A DNA stretch of 46,183 nucleotides, from NCBI GenBank assembly GCA_035294325.1, contig DATGLE010000228.1, forward strand, positions 1 to 46,183, read 5' to 3'. The notes beneath the pieces are model-generated. The model was not told the origin of the DNA and ran no database searches. It saw only the letters and a list, made by a program, of their open reading frames with translations. Positions 25,437 to 33,389 of this stretch are shown here, in pieces. Within the stretch, counting starts at the first letter, position 1. Every line of letters starts with the position of its first letter. Both the position numbers and the translations under genes were made by a program. Source of the DNA: DATGLE01 sp035294325. Lineage in GTDB: Bacteria > Chloroflexota > Ktedonobacteria > Ktedonobacterales > Ktedonobacteraceae.

Positions 25437-25479
25437 TGTGGTGTGAGAAAATGCTCGAAGCGCATTTTCTCACACCACA
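25437..25479. repeat. Long hairpin between convergent genes
   Basis: Perfect 18-base arms (25437-25454 and 25462-25479) around a 7-base loop. The arm GTGGTGTGAGAAAATGC is related to the arms of composite copies 1 and 5, but the flanking short hairpin is missing. It may terminate the plus-strand MgtE_N gene. Confidence 0.75.
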
Positions 25480-25539
25480 ATTTGTAAGCCAGGCATCGCT
25501 GGCCCTCGCTGAGCGTTCGCGCGTCGGAGCCGCGCCAGA

Positions 25540-25623
25540 GATATAATTTGTGTTGTGGAAAAAGGCGCGCAGCGCCTTTTTCCACAACACAAATTATATC
25601 CGGCGAGCGCCGCAGGCGCGAGC
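25540..25623 (+). repeat. Composite hairpin element, copy 5
   Basis: The most regular copy. Perfect 29-base arms (25540-25568 and 25572-25600) surround a GCA loop. The conserved 21-base short hairpin follows at 25603-25623, ending just before the stop of the unknown minus-strand gene. A GC-rich TTCGCGC string upstream may be a decayed version of the third hairpin. With the element at 25437 it gives two long hairpins in 190 bases between convergent genes. Confidence 0.88.
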
Positions 25624-25631
25624 ATTAAAAG

Positions 25632-26369
25632 TCAGGGGTTGTCAGAAAGTTTATAAGAGAGCGTGGCATCCAGCGCTTCGAGTACGTGCAGGATATCCTG
25701 ACACACCTGCACCATCACCTGCGGCAGCCACTCCTCCGGGTGGGGATTATCGGCGATCACTTCAACCTCCTCGCCGTCGTCATCGTTGAGCACACGGCGG
25801 CGCTCTAAACGGCGGCGCGGCGTGGTATGCGGATCATCGTGCAGACCATGCAGGCCATCAGGATGCCAGATGGGCAGTTCAACGCGCTGCTGCAAAGTGA
25901 GCATATCGGGACGCAGGCGGTTTTCGTGCAGAACCATGCTGATGCCCGGCCTGGTCTCGACGGTGCGCCGGCTGTGCTCGCTGGCATGCAGCCTGAGCAT
26001 CTGCGTGAGCGAAAGCAGGGTATCCTCGGAGATAGCGACGCCATTCAGCGCCAGCGTGTAGGATAGATCGAGCACCAGTGGCGGAATAGCGCTTGTATGC
26101 AGGTGTGGGCAATCCTGCTCCGACTCATGGAAGAATTCACAGACGCCAGCCGGCCCTTCCAGCGAGAGCGCCGTATCCAGTGGCCCCCAGGAAAAAGAGA
26201 CGGTGCAGGAGCTATGATGCTCCGCCTCCTCACAGGTCCCGGTATGGCAGGTGCAGGCGAATTCGCGTTCGAGGGTGCGTGAGTTGAGCCAGTACTCGGG
26301 GTGCGTCATCAGGCCCAGGCTGGTCGCCGCCTTCAGGAAATGGCCGGTCATATCTTCATATGTCAACAA
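25632..26369 (-). CDS. Uncharacterised protein with a Cys/His cluster
   Basis: 245 residues; I do not recognise the family. Between residues 39 and 60 there is CTCHTGTC and a following HHSSC, which could bind a metal. The middle is rich in aliphatic residues without clear transmembrane spans, and an Arg-rich stretch (RRRLERRR) is near residue 190. The region after it is acidic. It is transcribed from a near-consensus promoter through a leader of about 215 bases with several hairpins, which suggests regulation at the RNA level. Confidence 0.6.
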   Translation of the reverse strand: MLTYEDMTGHFLKAATSLGLMTHPEYWLNSRTLEREFACTCHTGTCEEAEHHSSCTVSFSWGPLDTALSLEGPAGVCEFFHESEQDCPHLHTSAIPPLVLDLSYTLALNGVAISEDTLLSLTQMLRLHASEHSRRTVETRPGISMVLHENRLRPDMLTLQQRVELPIWHPDGLHGLHDDPHTTPRRRLERRRVLNDDDGEEVEVIADNPHPEEWLPQVMVQVCQDILHVLEALDATLSYKLSDNP

Positions 26370-26590
26370 CTTGTAAACTGCCTTTCAAAATGTAGTCAAA
26401 GGTGACACACTTTGATTACTGCCTGATACATGCAGCACACCGCACTCTTTAGAGGGTGGGTGGCCCAAGCCGGGCAAGGAACCATCTGCATCAAGTTCCA
26501 TCAAGCTGCCTGAGAAAAGTTCTCAGGTTATCGCGTTTCCGCTGGCACTACCGCGAAGAGCCCAGTCTTTTCTGTTAGCGGCGTGTCTTT
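26370..26590 (-). promoter_or_regulatory. Long structured leader of the unknown gene
   Basis: Predicted 5' untranslated region, minus strand. Visible hairpins: CCTGAGAA-AAG-TTCTCAGG (perfect, read on plus, 26509-26527), GGAAC...GTTCC (26478-26499), GCCC-AAGCC-GGGC (26463-26475), CTCT-TT-AGAG near 26446-26455. It ends with CATTTTGAAAGGCAG, also found before the response regulator start at 42809. It does not match a riboswitch class I can name. Confidence 0.5.
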
Positions 26591-26619
26591 ATATTACCTC
26601 TGTTGCCAGAAAGTGTCAA
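26591..26619 (-). promoter_or_regulatory. Strong promoter of the unknown gene
   Basis: Minus strand: perfect TTGACA (complement of 26614-26619), 17-base spacer, TAATAT (complement of 26591-26596). It drives the long leader. Confidence 0.75.
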
Positions 26620-26686
26620 TACGACAACATCTCCCTTCACCTCGTGTGAGCCACCGAAGGTGGCGAGAAGTTCAAAAAAGAGCCTC

Positions 26687-26715
26687 TTGACAAAGCGCTA
26701 TCCATAATTTATTCT
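26687..26715 (+). promoter_or_regulatory. Promoter of the regulator/MFS operon
   Basis: TTGACA at 26687-26692, 17-base spacer, TATTCT at 26710-26715. Immediately downstream a duplicated CGATCA (26723-26728 and 26740-26745) flanks an A/T-rich core, a possible autoregulatory site for the winged-helix protein. Confidence 0.7.
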
Positions 26716-26756
26716 TTTTACACGATCAAAAAAATTTTATCGATCAGGAATAACTG

Positions 26757-27380
26757 ATGGAAGAGCACTACAAAATCGAAACTCTTGAGCAGCTCCGTGC
26801 CATCGCCGATGTGCGGCGGCTGCGTATCGTTGACCTTTTGCGCGAGCAGCCCCTGACCGTTACGCAGCTGGCTGAACGCATTGGCGAGCCGCCCGCGAAG
26901 GTTCACTATCATGTACGTGAATTGGAGAAGGTAGGTTTGCTGCGCCTGGTCGAAGCCCGCGAAAAGGGCGGCATCCTGGAGAAATATTATCAGGCGATAG
27001 CGCGCGAAATCACGGTCCCCGATGGCCTGCTGCTCTCGGCGCCGCCCGATGAAACCATGATGCTGCTTGATACCCTGTTCCGGCAACTTCGCGATGGCCT
27101 GTATCAGACCATCCAGAAGGCCATTACGCAGCAGAATGAGGAGATACAGGCGATATATAATTTCTCGCGCGTCTATCTGACGCCCGATGAAGTGAAGCGG
27201 GTGGGGGAGCAGATAGGCGAACTGCTCAAGCCTTTTGAAACGCCGCGCGGCATCGAGGGGGAGCGAGAGATGCTGGGCACGATCATTATGTATCCCGAAG
27301 AGACTGCGCCGGACTCCGCTGATCGCGTGACTGGACCGCTATCCGCCGTGCAGGAAATCGTCAAGCGTAAAACAACCTGA
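26757..27380 (+). CDS. ArsR-like winged-helix transcriptional regulator
   Basis: 207 residues. The N-terminal HTH of the HTH_20/ArsR type (LRAIADVRRLRIVDLLREQP, then VTQLAERIGEPPAKVHYHVRELEKVGLL) spans about residues 12-62. The C-terminal two thirds is an effector or dimerisation part of unknown ligand. It is followed after 32 bases by an MFS exporter, so drug- or metabolite-responsive control of that exporter is the likely role. AGGA before the ATG and the promoter at 26687 support the start. Confidence 0.85.
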   Translation: MEEHYKIETLEQLRAIADVRRLRIVDLLREQPLTVTQLAERIGEPPAKVHYHVRELEKVGLLRLVEAREKGGILEKYYQAIAREITVPDGLLLSAPPDETMMLLDTLFRQLRDGLYQTIQKAITQQNEEIQAIYNFSRVYLTPDEVKRVGEQIGELLKPFETPRGIEGEREMLGTIIMYPEETAPDSADRVTGPLSAVQEIVKRKTT

Positions 27381-27412
27381 GATATGCGAAAAGCAATAAA
27401 GAGAGACTCTCT

Positions 27413-28696
27413 ATGCAGCAAACAGAAACGCTCACCGCCGTTGATCCTGGACCTGTTCCCCCTGGAAGGGGCCTCCTGATTAACCGCAACTTCGCGTTAC
27501 TGGCCGCTGGTCAGGCTATTTCCAATATCGGAGATTTTGTCTATAGCACAACGCTGCTGATCTGGGTTTTCGCGCTGACGCACTCGGCTGCGGCGGTAAG
27601 CGGCGTGCTGGTGGCGCAGTACGCGCCGGTTTTCCTGCTCGGTCCCATCGCCGGCGTTTTTGTGGACCGCTGGGACCGCCGCCGGACGATGGTCGTCTCC
27701 GATATGATTCGCGCGCTGGTCTCCCTGCTGCCCCTGATTGCGCCGGCGCCCCTGCGACTGCCGGCCATCTACGCCAGTGTCGCCGTCATAGCGGGCTGCG
27801 GGCGCTTTTTCATGCCCGCGAAATCCGCTGTATTGCAGGTCATCGTCGCCGACAGGCAGCAGCCGCAGGCCGCCTCTATCAGCCAGGCAACCTTTGCCCT
27901 CTCGATCATTGTCGGCCCGGCGCTGGCCTCGCCGCTCTACTTCGTGGTTGGCCCGGTTGTCGCCGTGCTCATCAACGCAGCCTCCTACCTCGTCTCCGCC
28001 CTCAGCCTGCTCGCGCTCAGAGCGCCACGGCGCGCGCTGCATCCCTACGCCTTTCAGCGGGATCGCGGCACAGTAATGGGCATCGACGCCGTGCTGGGCG
28101 AACTACGCAGCGGCTTCGGCTTTGTGGTGAAGACGCGCACGCTGCTCATGATTGTGGTCATGGCGCTGGTAGCGATGCTCGGTTCGGGATCGCTGAACGC
28201 GCTCGATATCGTCTTCGTGAGCCGCAACCTCCATGTCAGCACGTCGATCTACGGCTTCCTGGTCGCGGTTGGAGGCATAGGTGCGCTGGCGGGAGCAATC
28301 GGGGCTGGCGTCATGGCGAAATGGGTGTCGGCGCGGCGCCTGCTGACGGGAGGCGTGATCCTGACAGGAGCTGGCATTACCATCTACGCGTTTCAGACCT
28401 GGTATATTGCGGCGCTGGTCATCAGCTTCCTCATGGGCATGCCGCAGGGGGCCATCGAAGTTGGTTTCGGGCCGCTGCTCATCAAGAGCACGCCGCGCGT
28501 AATGATGGGGCGCGCGCAATCGGTTATCGATACCAGCATGTACGCCGCCAGCCTGATCTCGATTGGCCTCTCCGGCTACCTGGGACAATTTTTACCCGTC
28601 AACGTCATCTTTGCCGCCTGTGGCATCCTGATCGCGCTCTCCGGCATCCTGGGCTGGTTCAGCATCCCGGAGCCACAGCAGCCAGCCGGCATGTAA
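27413..28696 (+). CDS. Major facilitator superfamily exporter
   Basis: 427 residues, twelve predicted spans, of the MFS_3 / macrolide-efflux-like subgroup. The first helix carries NFALLAAGQAISNIGD. The loop 2-3 motif reads GVFVDRWDRRRTMVVSD near 83-99, the standard MFS signature. It probably pumps a small compound out across the cytoplasmic membrane under control of the upstream regulator. The substrate is not predictable. Confidence 0.9.
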   Translation: MQQTETLTAVDPGPVPPGRGLLINRNFALLAAGQAISNIGDFVYSTTLLIWVFALTHSAAAVSGVLVAQYAPVFLLGPIAGVFVDRWDRRRTMVVSDMIRALVSLLPLIAPAPLRLPAIYASVAVIAGCGRFFMPAKSAVLQVIVADRQQPQAASISQATFALSIIVGPALASPLYFVVGPVVAVLINAASYLVSALSLLALRAPRRALHPYAFQRDRGTVMGIDAVLGELRSGFGFVVKTRTLLMIVVMALVAMLGSGSLNALDIVFVSRNLHVSTSIYGFLVAVGGIGALAGAIGAGVMAKWVSARRLLTGGVILTGAGITIYAFQTWYIAALVISFLMGMPQGAIEVGFGPLLIKSTPRVMMGRAQSVIDTSMYAASLISIGLSGYLGQFLPVNVIFAACGILIALSGILGWFSIPEPQQPAGM

Positions 28697-28708
28697 GAGG
28701 GTATTCAG

Positions 28709-28729
28709 GCGAGCGCCGCAGGCGCGAGC
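28709..28729 (+). repeat. Conserved short hairpin, solo copy (composite element copy 6)
   Basis: Exact copy of the conserved 21-base hairpin (GCGCC-GCA-GGCGC core with two GA mismatches) without a matching long inverted repeat in front. The preceding AAGAGGGTAT after the MFS stop resembles the start of the long hairpin at 41116, so a decayed arm is possible. Confidence 0.75.
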
Positions 28730-28740
28730 ACACAACAGTA

Positions 28741-28785
28741 ACAAAAAATAACAGGGCATCATTGTGATGCCCTGTTATTTTTTGT
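28741..28785. terminator. Bidirectional terminator between the MFS exporter and greA
   Basis: Perfect 21-base arms 28741-28761 and 28765-28785 surround a TTG loop. The outer part is A-rich on one side and T-rich on the other, as expected for a shared terminator of two convergent genes. It ends six bases before the greA stop. Confidence 0.88.
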
Positions 28786-28790
28786 GTAGA

Positions 28791-29312
28791 TTACAGCATC
28801 GGGCTGATCGAGAGAATCGTATAGCTCGTCACCCCGCCGGGAGTTGAAACGCTCACCTCGTCCCCCTCCTTATGGCCCATCAGCGCCTTACCAACGGGTG
28901 ACTGATCGGAAATCAAACCAGCTTTAGGATCGGCCTCGAATGTTTCAACCAGTTTGAAGGTGCGCCTCGTTCCCCTGTCGGTCTCTACCTCTACCTGCAT
29001 GCCGATGCGCACGGTGGGTGGACCATCCTCCGGCCCATGCATATCCGGCGTCATAATCTCGGCCATTGAGAGCAGACGCTCCAGCTCTAAAATTTCGCCT
29101 TCGACCTTTGCTTGCAGGTTCTTTGCGTCTTCATACGCACTGCTCTCGCTGACATCTCCGGCCTCTTTGGCCTCATGAATGTAATCAGCAACCTCTTTAC
29201 GCCTGACTGTGCGTAGATATTCTAAACGTTCTTGCTTCTTGGCAAAGCCTTCGGGAGTCAGATGATAGATCTTGCGCTCAGACTTTGCGTCACTCTGTCC
29301 ACCAATACTCAT
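28791..29312 (-). CDS. greA: GreA/GreB-type transcript cleavage factor
   Basis: Rescues backtracked RNA polymerase by stimulating cleavage of the 3' RNA end. 173 residues: an N-terminal coiled coil with the tip GDVSESSAYEDAK at about 52-64, which keeps the key acidic residues, and a C-terminal FKBP-like domain with SPVGKALMGHKEGDEV near 138-153. An extra 15 or so residues precede the first helix. AGGAGG lies before the ATG. Confidence 0.92.
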   Translation of the reverse strand: MSIGGQSDAKSERKIYHLTPEGFAKKQERLEYLRTVRRKEVADYIHEAKEAGDVSESSAYEDAKNLQAKVEGEILELERLLSMAEIMTPDMHGPEDGPPTVRIGMQVEVETDRGTRRTFKLVETFEADPKAGLISDQSPVGKALMGHKEGDEVSVSTPGGVTSYTILSISPML

Positions 29313-29914
29313 AGCAAAACTCCTCCTGGTAACGGGGCTGCTCTATGGTTGGCCCCTTCCAGATATCCGCCTCTTTTTTGCTGTTCATCTCTGTTTGCAT
29401 ACATCGCTCTTTATATTCCACTTCTCACTTTTTTCTCTGTCCGCGATCCCCGTTTCCCTCTCAGGTCCCTCCACTGCACCACTTCCCCTGCCCGGTGTCC
29501 GTTGAAAGAGTGGTTAGTGGGACCACCACACCCTGTCAAGGAACCGCCGGAACGCTGTCCAGGGATAGGTATCCCTGCGCTCTCCCGCTTACCCTCTCTT
29601 CAACCGGATCTAATATGAGCCGAAAAGAAGATGAACTTCTCAAGGCAGCAACGGCAGGATACAGTAGCGGTTTACTGCATCCCTGCATTAAGCGAGGCGG
29701 CACTCGGCTGCGCCCCAGGTGAATGTGAAACGCAGGCGCTCAACACACATGAGGGTGATTATACGTTGTGAATGGTGGTACGTCAAGGGATTAACGTCAC
29801 CTTTTCACGCTCCGATTACGATTCCAGAAACAAACTTGTGTAGCATTCTATTCCTGTTGCGAAACCACCTCTTTCCTTATGTTATTCCTTAATGATGAGG
29901 TCGCAGTAGCATTC
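29313..29914. other. 602-base gene-free region between greA and the hydrolase/zinc-ribbon gene
   Basis: No supported gene. On the minus strand TTGACA (complement of 29534-29539) could be a -35 for greA, but its -10 is poor. The stretch 29461-29560 is GC-rich with short complementary strings (GTGGT/ACCAC, GGTTCC/GGAACC) and may be a structured greA leader. An imperfect hairpin lies at 29654-29686 (GCAGGATACAGTA with TACTGCATCCCTGC). The rest shows nothing recognisable. Confidence 0.4.
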
Positions 29915-31210
29915 CTACTGGCCGGCGACAAAGCGGAAAAGCTTTGTGCCGCAGGCGGGGCAGGTTCCCTCTATCGCGCTGCGCCCCTTCCTGGTAACAA
30001 TCTTGCGGGGATTCTGGATAGCGCGCTTTTGCCGGCACTTGACGCAGTACGCCTGCATCTCCTCCTGCGCAGGCGTTGCTTCCTCGGACTTCGGGGCCGG
30101 TTCTGATTCTGGTTCGGTTTGGGTCGCGGCCGACTCTGCCTCGCTGTCCTGCTCACGCGCGGCCTGCGGGGCAGGTTGCGGAGCCGGCTGTGCGCGTGGA
30201 ACGGACTCGCTTGCGGCGGCAATGGAATTTCTGGCCTGCACGCCTGCCGCTGCCCGCCTATCTTCCGCCTGCCATGCCAGTACGTTCGCGACGACCTGAT
30301 CGGGGTATTCTTCGTGCACGCGCGCGCCTGCATTCCCGATCAGGGCGATCTGTGGATGCGCCGGCAGGAGGTGCTGGCCCGAGAGCGTGGGCGCTCTGTT
30401 CAATGCCTGCCCTCCCCAGATAATGAACGTTGGCTGCTGCAACATTTCAAATTTATGAGCAACATCGATATGCAACGCGCCCGTAAGCGGGGCCAGCGCC
30501 GCGTATTGCGCTCCGAAGCGGTGCGCGCTGGCAAAGTAGTGATCCAGCGCCTCGCCGGTGATGGAGCGAGCGCTGATTCCGGATTGCCACGCGACGACGC
30601 GACGCAGCACCGCGCGCGGCGTGAGGAGCGCATAAAGCACAAGGGCGAGGCCGGGGATCCTCAGCAGCGCCGAGAGCCAGGGGCGCCTTTGCTCCCCCTT
30701 GAACAATGAGATCGGCGACAGCAGTATCAAACGCTGGCACAGTTCGGGCGTCTCGCTTGCCACGGCCACCGCGTAGTTGCAGCTCAGTCCGCTGGCAAGC
30801 AGTGTCGCAGGCTGTCCAACGATGTCCCGCAGGAAATCCTGACATGCTCTGATATACGTATGAGCAGTATACTCAATTTTGGGACGATCCGAAAGGCCGA
30901 ATCCGGGTAGATCGAGGGCATAGACATGGTAATTTCTTGCTAGCCCACCCGTGATTTTGCGCATCTCATATGACGATGCGGCGATCCCCGGTGCGTGCAG
31001 CAGCACGAGCGGCGGCGCATCCTCTGCCCCCAGCACTTTATAGAAGACGTGTCCTCGCGTCCATTTATATAGATGTGCATCTCCAGGCAGGACACTATCC
31101 AGCGGCCGGGGGGTTTGCAAAATGTACCTGAGCGTAATGACCAGTGTGCCAGAGAAACTAAGAGCAAGCGCTACAAGGCTGACTCGTAGGCATCGCACAA
31201 CGCTACGCAT
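29915..31210 (-). CDS. Membrane-anchored alpha/beta hydrolase fused to a C-terminal zinc ribbon
   Basis: 431 residues. A signal-anchor helix is at about 8-31. An alpha/beta hydrolase domain spans roughly 50-320, with LLHAPGIAASS near 68-78, DLPGFGLSDRP near 98-108, elbow SGLSCN (Ser near 142; the usual last Gly is Asn), and a His in ARVHEEYPD near 297. A Pro/Glu/Ala-rich linker covers about 335-382. A DUF5679-like zinc ribbon closes the protein, with CVKC and CPAC near 386 and 417. The ribbon is a domain often found alone in Chloroflexota. The combination suggests a membrane-tethered enzyme that binds a partner or nucleic acid through the ribbon. Confidence 0.8.
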   Translation of the reverse strand: MRSVVRCLRVSLVALALSFSGTLVITLRYILQTPRPLDSVLPGDAHLYKWTRGHVFYKVLGAEDAPPLVLLHAPGIAASSYEMRKITGGLARNYHVYALDLPGFGLSDRPKIEYTAHTYIRACQDFLRDIVGQPATLLASGLSCNYAVAVASETPELCQRLILLSPISLFKGEQRRPWLSALLRIPGLALVLYALLTPRAVLRRVVAWQSGISARSITGEALDHYFASAHRFGAQYAALAPLTGALHIDVAHKFEMLQQPTFIIWGGQALNRAPTLSGQHLLPAHPQIALIGNAGARVHEEYPDQVVANVLAWQAEDRRAAAGVQARNSIAAASESVPRAQPAPQPAPQAAREQDSEAESAATQTEPESEPAPKSEEATPAQEEMQAYCVKCRQKRAIQNPRKIVTRKGRSAIEGTCPACGTKLFRFVAGQ

Positions 31211-31384
31211 GTATTGCCTCCTTCGCCTACGCTATGGCGTGTAAGTAGTATAGCATGTTACCAGAGCCAGTGCCATACGTTATGCAAACTACAAATCTGG
31301 AATTAAGCGTTAATTCACATATTCTACGTACAAGGAATCCCGCGATTTCCCGAAGCGAAGCGCTCCACACTGTGAGAAGCAACT

Positions 31385-32248
31385 ATGCGAACCATTGACG
31401 ACCTGAAAGAAATGACCGAGACTGCCAGGGGGTGGCTTGCAGGAGGGAGCGTTGGTTTTGTCTGTCTTATGAGTTCGCTGCATGAGGGGCACCGTAAACT
31501 GGTGCAGGCTGCGCGCGAAGGCTGCGAGATTGTTGTGGTCTGCATTCTGTACAACTGGCCGCAGCCCGCTGCCATCGGCGCCGTCGCTCAGCCTCGGTGG
31601 GATCTGACCACCGATCTGCAAGATCTGAATAATCTGGGCGTGGATGTGATCTTCCTGCCGCGCTTCGCGGATCTCTACCCATCCGATTTCGCAACCTACG
31701 TGACTCCAATGGTGCCGCTGGCGCAGCGTCTGGAAGGGCCAGCGATCCCGAACGTCATACGCGACTTTGCTACGACGATCACCAAATTATTCGAGCTGGT
31801 ACGACCTGATATCGCCTACTTCGGGCGCAAGGATGCCCAGCAGATCGCCGTTATTCGCCGGTTTGTGCGCGATCTCAATATCGATGTGAGCCTGCGCGTT
31901 ATTCCAACTGTGCGCGAAGCCGATGGTCTGGCACTGAGCAGTCGCAACCGCCACCTCTCCCCGGCGGAGCGCCAGCAGGCGCCCGCGCTTTACCAGGCAT
32001 TGCTCGCCGGCAAAGCATTGATAGAAGGCGGTGAACGGCGCTCCACCGCGATTGAGCAAGCGATAGCAGCGCGCCTCGCCGCCTCGCCCCTGGTTGCGCT
32101 GGACTGCGCTGCTCTCTGCCATCCTGATGCTCTCACAGAGTTAACGGATGCCGCGCCGGGCTGTCTTCTGGCCGCCGCCGTCCAGGTGGGCGCCGTCCGT
32201 CTCATCGATAATATACTATGGGCTGAGGATGGACAGTGGATCTTGTAG
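31385..32248 (+). CDS. panC: Pantothenate synthetase, divergent
   Basis: Joins pantoate and beta-alanine with ATP to form pantothenate, the CoA precursor. 287 residues, the usual length. The nucleotidyl-transferase HxGH is present as LHEGH near residues 32-36. The preceding PTMGA of most homologues reads LMSS, and the VNPTQF stretch reads YNWPQP. FGRKDAQQ near 148-155 and SSRN near 182-185 (KMSKS-like) are kept. Key Met and Gln residues remain, so activity is likely. panB and panD are not in the window. Confidence 0.88.
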   Translation: MRTIDDLKEMTETARGWLAGGSVGFVCLMSSLHEGHRKLVQAAREGCEIVVVCILYNWPQPAAIGAVAQPRWDLTTDLQDLNNLGVDVIFLPRFADLYPSDFATYVTPMVPLAQRLEGPAIPNVIRDFATTITKLFELVRPDIAYFGRKDAQQIAVIRRFVRDLNIDVSLRVIPTVREADGLALSSRNRHLSPAERQQAPALYQALLAGKALIEGGERRSTAIEQAIAARLAASPLVALDCAALCHPDALTELTDAAPGCLLAAAVQVGAVRLIDNILWAEDGQWIL

Positions 32249-32293
32249 ATGGACAGTTCTTCAGGTGCCCTTGCCGCCTCCGGCGGCTTATCC

Positions 32294-32352
32294 GTTTGTG
32301 AAGGATGTGTGGGAGGCGGACTGCGTTCGCCTCCCACACATCCTCCACAAAC
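32294..32352. terminator. Long hairpin after panC
   Basis: Arms of 25 bases (32294-32318 and 32328-32352) with one mismatch around a 9-base loop. It is preceded by a small perfect hairpin GCCGCC-TCC-GGCGGC at 32273-32287. Together they resemble the long-plus-short layout of the composite elements without the conserved 21-base part. It lies 45 bases after the panC stop. Confidence 0.75.
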
Positions 32353-32398
32353 CCCGGGCAAATCTAAAAGCCTTCTAGAAATTTGCACCGAATCGGTC

Positions 32399-32404
32399 TA
32401 TAAT
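32399..32404 (+). promoter_or_regulatory. Possible plsY -10 box
   Basis: TATAAT lies 94 bases before the plsY ATG. No good -35 is at the right distance (TTGCAC is only ten bases upstream). The transcript would begin with a leader of about 85 bases containing GGATGGTCAG and its complement CTGACCATC (32411-32474). Confidence 0.4.
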
Positions 32405-32497
32405 GGAGCGGGGATGGTCAGCGTGCTGGCTCACCGGCGAGTACCAAAAAGATGCCCATCCTGACCATCACAGAGCGTAAGGAACAAGGAGGCCGCG

Positions 32498-33199
32498 ATG
32501 CTGGGTATCATCGGTTCGCTCGTGCTCACTGCCATTATCGCTTATTTATGGGGTTCACTCCCGTTCGGTTATTTGATGGGGAAGCTGCTGCGCGGCAAGG
32601 ATTTTGATATCCGTGACTACGGCAGCCATAAAATCGGCGCGACCAACGTGCAGCGCACGCTCGGAACCGTCCCTGCGATCATTGTGCTTGTCCTCGATCT
32701 TTCGAAGGGCGTGGGACCAACGCTGCTGGCAACGCTGATCCCTCTGCTGCACGGGGCTGGCTGGGGACCCGCTGTGGCCGGCTTGCTGGCTCTTCTGGGC
32801 CACTGCTTCCCGGTCTTCATAGGCTTTAAAGGCGGACGTGGCGTCCTGACCGGCACCGGCGCGCTGATTATTATTTCGCCCCTGACCTTTGCTATCTCTG
32901 CCGTAATCACGCTGAGCACAATCGCTATCTGGCGCTACGTCTCCCTGGGTTCGGTTGTCGGCTGCCTCTGCACCATCATCTGCGGCATTATCTTCTATAT
33001 TGTAGGACTCTCCCATCCCACCTTTTTTGGCGCGGTCAGCCTGGCCCAGCTCGTCTTTATGATTCTCGCGCCCGCGCTGGTCATCGGTTTACATTACGAT
33101 AATATCGGGCGCCTGCTGGCCGGCACAGAACGCAAACTGGGGCAGAAGGAGAACATTCCCTCCGTTCGCCCGGGACAGAGCACTTCTCCCAACAGGTAA
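32498..33199 (+). CDS. plsY: Acyl-phosphate:glycerol-3-phosphate acyltransferase
   Basis: First acylation step of phospholipid synthesis, in the cytoplasmic membrane. 233 residues with about five spans and the three family motifs. Motif 1 is GSHKIGATNVQRTLG near 42-56 (usually SGNxGATN), with LDLSKG near 67-72. Motif 2 is FKGGRGVLTGTGA near 110-122. The third motif region lies near 190-200. GGAGG precedes the ATG. It converges with pgsA, another phospholipid gene, across a composite hairpin. Confidence 0.93.
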   Translation: MLGIIGSLVLTAIIAYLWGSLPFGYLMGKLLRGKDFDIRDYGSHKIGATNVQRTLGTVPAIIVLVLDLSKGVGPTLLATLIPLLHGAGWGPAVAGLLALLGHCFPVFIGFKGGRGVLTGTGALIIISPLTFAISAVITLSTIAIWRYVSLGSVVGCLCTIICGIIFYIVGLSHPTFFGAVSLAQLVFMILAPALVIGLHYDNIGRLLAGTERKLGQKENIPSVRPGQSTSPNR

Positions 33200-33226
33200 T
33201 CTTTGTTCATAGCAAACTCATCACAT

Positions 33227-33330
33227 GCTCGCGCCTGCGGCGCTCGCCTGATGTATAGTGTTATATGGGAATGCTCTTCGCACATTCCCATATAACACTA
33301 TACATCATTTGCGCGGTACAGCCGCACAAA
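33227..33330 (-). repeat. Composite hairpin element, copy 7, between plsY and pgsA
   Basis: On the minus strand: a short hairpin with an ACA/TGT loop (33308-33330), the long inverted repeat 33249-33307 with perfect 25-base arms (33249-33273 with 33283-33307) and a 9-base loop, then an exact conserved 21-base hairpin at 33227-33247. It lies between convergent genes and could terminate both. Confidence 0.88.
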
Positions 33331-33389
33331 TGCCTGGCGTGACGAACCCTCTGTCGCGCCTTCCTTTCCTGGACCTGCCGGATTTGATA

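Noticed and set aside
26500..26570. TGCCAGCG in the leader of the unknown gene, resembling a thiamine riboswitch segment
   Set aside because: The other conserved TPP elements are missing or in the wrong order, and the gene has no thiamine link.
29615..29722. 35-codon plus-strand frame in the greA upstream gap
   Set aside because: Only a weak ribosome binding site, no conserved feature, and no promoter nearby.
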